DNA of 64,000 nucleotides from Nansenia antarctica. Lineage: Eukaryota; Chordata; Actinopteri; Argentiniformes; Microstomatidae. Shown here in pieces: positions 26,633-36,000 of the stretch. Location: contig OZ022341.1 in the NCBI GenBank assembly GCA_963989245.1, forward strand, positions 46,869,725 to 46,933,724, in the 5' to 3' direction. Numbering within the stretch: position 1 is the first letter of the stretch; each line of letters begins with the position of its first letter. Both the position numbers and the translations under genes were made by a program. The notes under the pieces were generated by a model, which was given only the letters and a program-made list of their open reading frames with translations, had not been told where the DNA came from and searched no databases.

Positions 26633-29600
26633 TCTTCACAATGAAAATAAATCGAGAGATGCTGGTGGCAATATTAGCATTGTTAGCAACAACTACGCAA
26701 AACACGACGGCTGATTTTGCATGGCCTGTGTGTGTCCTGTAGCCGCAGTAATAAGGACACCTGTGTCTGGTGTGATAGTGTGATGTAGTCTACATTAGGA
26801 CGAGCGAGGCTACTTGTGGTTATGTTATCAAATACAGAGGGACTTTGACTGAAAATTACAGCTGATACCTGAGACAGACCACACAGGGCTAGCACAGGTG
26901 CATACAACCGCTGGCCTGGCTAGAAGGTGAGAGGAAGAGGGAGGAGGTGGGGGCAGAGAGAGGAGAATGAGAGGTGGAGGGAGGGGAGAGGGAGTAGGAG
27001 AGAAAAAGGTGGAGAGAGAGAGGGAGGGAAAAGGAGAGAAAGACACAGAGAGAGTGAGATGGGGTGAGTGTAGTTGACGAGTATCATATTCCGTGTGAGA
27101 ATGTCCATGAAAGGTTGTACACAGAGGTCTGTGGCAGGAAACATATACACACACACATACACGCATGCATGCATGCACGCCCTCCAGAAGTGGAGCGCTC
27201 ATCTCTTGGCAACAGTGAGTCTGTCAGACAGTCTTCCCTGTGGATATCTCCCCCTCTCCCCCTCTTCTCCCCCCACCCCAAGACCTACTCTGCTAGCATC
27301 AGGAGGCAGAGGTATAAATAGCCCCTGCTAGCCTCCGGCTGAGACCCAGTCAGCCTTAGCTAACGAGGCTAGCGCTCATCACAACATGTTTGTTATGTTA
27401 TCTGCACAGTGCTGAGAGGGCAAGGAAAGACAAGACATTAACCCTCATGTAGGCCTACTGCATGCACATCTGTTCACTATTGGGCTAGATTCTAACTCCC
27501 ATTCTAATCTAATAAGCATGCTCAGACCGCTGGCCAAACACTAATGGGAAAGAAAGACCTAGAAATCCTTCCAAGTCAAGAGTGCTTTCAGAAGAGATGA
27601 ATTAGATTTTTGTCTCGCAGAATTATATTGCTATTCCATGACCTTTTCCACTACACTGAAGCATTCAAAGACCTGTGGGGCTGCCAGAAAGAGAGAGAGA
27701 AAGGAAGGGAGAGAGAGAGAGAGCCATAGAGGTGAGAAACAGATTCATACCTAGACCAGAGGTTTTAACTATTCCACCACAGGAGGGCGCTCTGGCCAGA
27801 GGACTGTATACAGCTGTGGTGTCAGTGTAGGTGTGTGTTAGTATATGTGTGCATGTAAGTCAGTATGTGTGTGTGTCCCCGTCCGTCTGTCTGTATGTTG
27901 GCAGAGGTGGTGAGAATCGATGTGCAGCCTTTAAGATTAGCATTGAACTGTGTGTGAAATGAGTAGCAGTTTAAACAGAGTCTTAAGGGCTTGGGAGGGG
28001 CAGAGCCCAGGCCTGTCACTCTCCTCCACGCAACCAGAGGAGTCAGACAGGAGAGCGTCACAAGATTATTTCTGTGATGGGTTCAGTGGAACATGTAATG
28101 AGTGAAGAACTAGTGAGAGAGCTACCTCATATGTGCCCTTTCACCCTGATAAACAAAATAGGATATGTATTAGCAAATCACTGCGGTAACCTCCACACAT
28201 GAGAAAGTGTGCGCACGCATGCACACAGAGAGAGAGAGGAAGGACGCTCCCATATCATTACATTCCACTTCCTGTCCCTGCTGTGTGTCCATGGTGAGTA
28301 CTAGGGGTGCAACGGTTCTCGGTTTTATATTGAACGGTACGGTTCACCTTCCACGGTTCAATACACTAGTGAGTCAGAGGTCAGAGGTCGAGTTGGTCTG
28401 GAACGCAGTTGCTTCTTGTTCAAATGTTTGTTCATGGCGAGCGGAGTTGAGAACATGGCAACAGTTTGAGGAAGCACCGGATTGCTACAAATCTGCGTTG
28501 TGGGGTCATTCATTCTGGTTTTGGTATTGAATACAGCGATGAGGGAACAATAACAGTGAACAGAAACGCGTGTCGCAGAAATGCTTCATGCGTGTCGTAT
28601 ATGCGCATAATGCGTATATGGGCTACAGCTGGTACAGCTGTCATCATGGCTAAAGTGCATTTTTACATTCATTTCTTCCTCTCCTATACCAGTCGTCATG
28701 CCTAAGAGGCACTTTTACATTTGTGATGCAGCTGGTGAAACCGTAAACCACTCGAGTGAAACGGCTATAAATAGCTCTCAAACTTTTTCTTGCCAAGATG
28801 TCATATTTTCGTTTTTTTTTTGGCAACTTGAAGTTTGAAGTGCCCACTCAATGTAATAAACAACAGTTTACGGATCACTTAATATGTATACTTTGTGGAA
28901 TGGATTCATTGTTATTGTTTTCCGGGGGCTATCGGTGAGTGACAGATGGCTTGTAAACATACTTTCATTTTAGGACGTGTTCAAAAGCAAGGAATGTGTG
29001 ATCATCTAATTAGCCTATGTGTAGTTATGTGTTTTTAGCATGTTGCTGTTCTCTCAGCATGTTGTGATGTTATTAAAATACAGTTTAGACCTTCGTAGCG
29101 ATGTGCTTTGTTAGCCACTAGCTGTCGTTTGTTGTTCCGGTTTCATTACAGCCAGTTTAATGCATGAGGTCTAACAACATTCAAATGAGTCTAACTTCGT
29201 CATCTTTTTGATAGTTTTGAAAGTATTTGAAAGTGTTTATTTATTTATTTTACATTTGAAAGTGTTTTTTGTTTATATATATTTATATAATACAATATAC
29301 CAGTCATATTCTTGAATGTGTCTAAATGTTAAAATTCCATAAGCATAAGCAAAATAAAGTAAAGTAACAGTTTGTAAATATACAGTTTGATTTTTTTTTT
29401 CTCCTTACGCACAAAAACACGTACAGAAACCGAACCAAAACCGTGACCCAAAAACCAAGGTTCATACCGAACCGTGGGCCAACTAGTGAGTACACACCAG
29501 AAAGGCGACAAGGAAGGGAACAATACTATTCATCAAACAAGTCTCCCCTTGAAGAGTCACTTCCTGTAGGTCACTGATTCACTTCCGGAGGTGAACCACC

Positions 29601-32600
29601 TGACGTCATGGCAACTGACGAAGATTGAGCGACCCTCCTGACCTGAATAGCAGGCTCTGACGTCCGGTCATAAAGAGAGTGTCTTTCTGTGAAACTTGGG
29701 ACAGAGTTGACCTTTGAACATCCCCCGCCAGGAGAGAAACATTGGCGTCTGTAATGAGTGCTGTTTAGAGAAGGCAATTTTACCCCTCTGTTCCATCACC
29801 ACAGTCGTTGGCAGACAACAATGCAATGCAGTAGCTGGTACATTGTGATTTGTGAGGAGGTGGCAGACCCTTCGAGTCCAGGTGCAGAGTACCGATGATT
29901 TTTGTCCGTGCCAAGATGTTTTGTCCACTCTACAGGTCAATCAATTTCTAAGAAAGATGGACCTTTTACATAACATCAATTTATGGAAAGAAGGTACCAG
30001 GGACTACCAGGTTTTCCAGGACTGCGCGCTCTAGTCTAGTCCATGGCTGCAGCATTGTCGGCGCTTGATTTCATCATCATCCTCTTTGTTAGTCCAGCGC
30101 TCGGAAACAAAACAACAACAGCTGTGTCAAAAGCCATACAGAGAGAACTCACTGGCGCCTGTGTAAACTCTAATTGCAGCAGACAGATCACTGACAGGAC
30201 ACCCTGTATCTAGTTTCTATATGAACAAAAGCCCCAGCCACAAAGAGACGTTCCCTTCCCTTCATTATCTCTCTATTCCCCTCGCCGCTGTCAATTTCCT
30301 AATGCCAATTAAAAACCAAGCATCTCCTATTCAAAACGACAGGGCCACCACAGAGATCAGGACAGCGTGCATTTAAGGGTGGAAAGGGGGATGGGGTCTG
30401 GCGATAGGGGCTATTTCACAAAAGGCATGACCTCTTGGATCAGTTGGGCTGGGCCAGGGCCAGGGCCAAAGCTTGGTTTGGTTTGGGGAGAAGAAGAGGG
30501 GAAGGGACTTGGTGTATGGCTGGCAAGATCTGTTGGCTGGGGTTATCAATTCCAATCATATTGTACATTGGGAACATTGGGTACATTATGGTGTCAAAGC
30601 AAAGCGACAAATGAGTTTGAGGGGATCACATCCAACCACAGTGCATCACCCCCTGTCTCTATTATGTAGCCTAAATCCACTGACATACTGGCCCTATCCC
30701 GAAACAAACCTAGGCACTTGGTAAAGGTCTAAATATTTTAAAGGTGGGCAATCAACCTTCATGACAGTGCTTGGTTATGGTGATGGACTTTGACCGTCTC
30801 TACCAGAACGCAGCACACTACTCTTAAACCTTTGGATGCCATCTAACATAGCACCATCTACCATAAAATACCATAAATATTTGTAATACTCATCACTGCA
30901 TCCTTCGTTAAAGTCTAGGCTCCATCCTTAACGTTCCACCTACAGTACTCAACTTGCAGCCATCCCAGGTTACGACACAATATCATTCTAACCTATCGCA
31001 GAGGGAGTGAAGACTAACTTTCATTTGTAAAAGATACAAAGCACAACCTGTTAAATTAAAAGGGGGACATGTTTGTGTCGTTTTCACAATGATAGAATCA
31101 TGGGTCTAGTGCAGGGGTGTCAAACTTGTTTTGGTCACTGGCAACATTGGACCAAATGCCACCTTATGCAAGCCCGAAAAAAACGCTTTTGTTGGTAAAT
31201 GTCCGCTGCTCTGTGCACCGCTGCCTCATATTATTCCAATATTCTATAGTAGCCTATAATCAGCCTACAGCCAATGCCTCATTCCCACAGAGCTAAAACT
31301 TTTTATTTTACAGTGTTACAGCTCAAACAGACTAAGATACTTATAATTCCATTACAAGAAATAATAAAATGGTAAATGGACTGCACTTAGGCTATATAGC
31401 GCCTTAATCCAAAGCACAATGGCCTCTCATTCACCCATTCACACACACATTCACACACTAATCGTGGCAAGCTACCATGCAAGGTGCTGGCCCGCTCATT
31501 GGGAGCAATTTGGGGTTCAGTGTCTTGCCGAAGGACACCTCAACACATGGCCAGCCGGGGATCAAATCGCTGAACTACCGACCTTGCGATCATTAGACGC
31601 CGGCTCTACCTCCTTAGCCACAGCCGCCCCTTAATAAGAAACTATAGACATATTGTATATTTGTCATTTGGAATATTACATCACACAAAATACCCCATAA
31701 TGACAAAGTGAAAACAGGTTTTTTGAAATGTCAGCAAATTTATTAAAATTGAAAACACAGAAATACCTCAAGTGCAGAAGTATTATAATATTCTATTCTA
31801 TATGTAGCCTACCCTTTGCTATGGCAGCAAAACTGTCATCAGCAAATCACTCAATAATTTGTATTGAGTCCATCTTTAGATAACAGTTTATGTAATTTTG
31901 GAATGAATATCTTTGTTTTTATAGGGTCTCTGATTTGCATAGGAATCAATTACACACTGTGTAGATTAGGATGTCACTACCAACTCAGCAAATGTTATAA
32001 TTTTCTCTTGATCCTGACAAACTCCTCAGTCCCTGCCAATGACAAATATACCCATAACTTGCAGCTACCATTATTCTTCACACGAGAAATGGTGCAGAAA
32101 CTGCATTGCATGTGCTGGATTTGCACTAAACTTAATGCTTTGTTAGTAAAACCAAATAAACACATTTCCAGCCACTTTCATTGTTGTATCACTTGAATTC
32201 ATTGTTGCAAACACAATTATGGACATGAGATTGTGACGAAGACACAATGCATAATGCTTTTTCCTCTCCACCATTCAACTTTGTAGATTTTTGTAAGTCT
32301 CCCCAGGCCTCAGGGTCACATTCCTGAGCAGTTTTGTTCCTCTCCATTTCTTCAGTTTGTAAAGACAACCTGATCCACATAGTGTGTAATTGATTCCTAT
32401 GCAAATCAGAGACCCTATCAAAACAAAGATATTGATTGCAAAATTACATTATTGTTACTATTATTGTTGCAAGATGGACTAAATTTAACTTACTGAGTGA
32501 TTTGCTGATGACATTTTTGCATTTTAGCTAGTTTTAAGAGTGTCATTGCAAAGGGTATGAATACTTATGCACAAGGTATTTCTGTGTTTCAATTTTAATA

Positions 32601-33008
32601 CATTTGCATACATTTCTAAAAACGTGTTTTCACTTTGTCATTATGAGGTATTGTGGGATTAAATAAATAAAATAAAAACATAAAGGAAAAGACATTATTA
32701 TTCAAGCAATTCTTTCTGATAGAACTTTTAAGAAGAGATCAGCTTTGAAATGAGATGGAGTTCTATCTTCCCATTTCAAAGCTGATCTCTCAAACAAAAT
32801 GTGTGTGTGTGTTACCTTCTCTCTGGTGATTCCCTACCTACATCAGCAGAATAAGTCATATGTAGAATGTTTATGTGCATACCTGTGTGCCTCCTTATCT
32901 CTTATGTAACACTAACATACAGGTTCCTATCCCCTGTGTAAACCTGTAGGCTATAGCCGTCCCTGGTCATCCCATCCCAAACCAACCTCACACAAACTCA
33001 TATACACT

Positions 33009-33058
<50 letters not shown>

Positions 33059-36000
33059 ACACACACACACACACGTGCTGTGCAGAGTACGATGATATGA
33101 AATGCAATATAATACAATACGGTAGTAAATTAGTCCAATGTTATACAAGTAATACAATAGTGTGTGCAGTAGTTATAATACTGTAATATGTTCATGTTTG
33201 TAGTGTGCGTGGGGGGGTGGCAGTCTTTTGTATTCCTCCAGTGTATTTCTCCAGGAGCCTGATTGCTTGGGGGAAATAGCTGTTTGTCAGCCTCTGGGTT
33301 TTAGCCCCGAGGCTTAGGTACTGTTTCCCCGACGGGAAAGCTCACATCCGCTGATCTTCTCAGCTGTCCGCACTACCCTTTGCAGTGTTTTGCGATGTTT
33401 GGCAGTGCAGTTCCCGTACCAGGCAGTGATGCATCCAGTCAGGATGCTCTCAGTTGTGCCTCTGAAGAAGGCCCCGAGGATCTTAGGCCCTAAGCCAAAC
33501 ATTTTCAGCCGCCTGAGATGGAAGAGGCGACGTTGGGCTTTTTTCACGACCTGGTTGGTATATTCATCCCAGGTGAGGTCGTTGGTGATGTGAACCCCCA
33601 GGAACGTAATGCTGTTGACCCTCTGCACAGCAGATGGTGAGGGGGTCTTGTGCCTGCCTCTTTTTCCTGAAGCCCACCACCAGCTCCTTGGTCTTGTCAG
33701 CGTTGACAGCGAGGTTATTGACCTGTACTGAGCCAGGCAGTCAACCACACTCCTGTAGGCCGTCTCGTCGCTGTTGGTGATCGGGCCAATCACTGTTGTG
33801 TTGTCGGCGAACTTGATCACCGTGTTGGAGCTGTGAATGGCCACGCAGTCGTGGGTGTACAGGGAGTAGAGGAGCAGGCTTAGAGGTGGGTGGCAGCATT
33901 CTGCAGATTAGGACCTTGACAAGCTTTTCAAGGCATTTTCTCACTACGGGGGTGAGAGCAACAGGGCGCCAGTCATTTAGGCATGTTACCTTACCCTTTT
34001 TCGATACTGGGACATTGGCAGATGACTTAAAGCAAGAGGGCACTATGCCTGCGAAGAGGGAGTGGTTGAATATGGTAGTGAAGACACCAGCCAGCTGTCC
34101 TGCGCACACTTTAAGCACCTGGCCTGGAATTCCACCCGGCCCGTCTGCTTTGCGGATGTTGATGCACTTGAAGACCTCACGCATGCCAAGCGCTTGTTGT
34201 GTCGTCTGTGGTGTGGGCTCTCTCTAGGAGGTTTGTGTGGCTCAGTTCAAAGCGGGCGCAGAAGCTGTTCAACTCATCTGGTGCCGATGGTTGTGCAGCT
34301 GGGGCTCTCTTTGAAGTTGGAGATCGACGTGTGTAGACCCTTACACATGCTACGTGGGTTATTGCTGCTTAGCTGTGACTCAATTCCTTGATAACTCGAC
34401 GAAAGGTCATAGCGGGACGTTTTTATTTCCAATATGTCTCCAGATTTGAATGCCGTCCTTCTCGAGGTTAGCCTTGTCTGGACTTCACTGTTAACCCATG
34501 GTTTCCGCATTGGGAACACCTGGACTGTTTTTGTGGGGACCACTTCCTCTATAATCTTTGATCTTTCTTGTTTTTGAACGAACCGCAAACTATTAAGATA
34601 TCCCCCAAAAATATCAAGTTATGTTGGCCTAATTATGTTCCTAATTAAGGTACCCGTCAGAACACAAGACTGCTGACTACTAAAAAAAACTCTAAAAGGA
34701 AACACAAGCTCACTTTCCTTTCTGTGTGTAAAAAGCTAAATTATATCCATGTCAACGAGACAATTAAGCATCCTTCAAAACCAGCTAGGCTACAGTATTC
34801 TTTCTCTGAAGATATTTATAATACTTTGGCTACAGGGGAGGCGGGTGGAGGAAGAAATCGGAGGACAGGCTCATTGTAATATATGGAATGGAAAGAGGAA
34901 CGGTATCAAACACACAAGCCACTGGTTAGCTAATATTTATTCAAACTAGCCTTTGAAAGAAATGGGGAAGCATGAGCTATGTTTTTTTTTTTATGGAATG
35001 CGCTTGACCTTCCTTAAGCTTGGCTGGGAAAGTGGTAGCATGTGCACTTCCCCACAGCATAGGATTGGTCTTTCCTGGTCTGGTTATGTGTCTTGTGTGT
35101 GCCTGCTAGTAGGAATTAGCATAAAGTGCAGCTTTTATCTCCCCATTTTCTCTGTCACTAACTCAACTTTGCCACCCATGTGGCTCTCCAGTAACTGGCA
35201 TTAGTGACGGCTACAGATTGACTAGGTCAAGAAACGATCATGTTCTGTCACCAGTCCCTTTTAGGTCATTTGCTTTTTAGCAGATGTGGTGAGATGTGTG
35301 TCTGGAGGGGTTATCATGGCCCTTTCACTGGGGCATCCGTCTTGGTGATGGTATTTATAGTGCACACATCCCCCAGTGTGTAAAGTAAACATGACCATCA
35401 CATCATCCACAACACAGACGTTTCACTATAACAAAACAGGAATTAGTGTGCTGATAAAGATGGATCTTTTGAGTTTCGCAAATCAATTGAAGAAGTACTT
35501 CACACATTTCATTCTTCAAATCTCAACAGCTCTTTAACGGTGTGTTCAACTGACCTAAGATTGGGCTCATTATGATGGCAAAAACATGTATAATATGTAC
35601 GACTTATTTCAGAAATGGTTGTGGAAGAAATCCTAATTTTCACTGCTCTCCACCTTGGTATGTGGTCTGGAATTTAAGAAAAGAAAGTTGTGTGGCATAA
35701 TTCAGTCATGTAAATGTCTTCCTAGGCAAAGTTATGAAATGTGGTCTTTAATCAATACGTTTCCTAGCTTGAGCATGGTGTTTCCTGTTTTTAAAGTGGT
35801 ATCGGTGCATCCCTAGTAAATATATTTAAACTTCTATGTTCTATGTTTGTGTACCGTTGTAAATCTGTAAAGCGAAGCGGCCCACTTAGGCCGCTCTACG
35901 AGTGGTCTGCAGCTCTCGTAAACGCAAGTAAGAATTGAAGTAGTGAAATACTAAGCTGAGCATGTTGAATCAAGCTGACAGCAACAGTTAATTGATTTCA

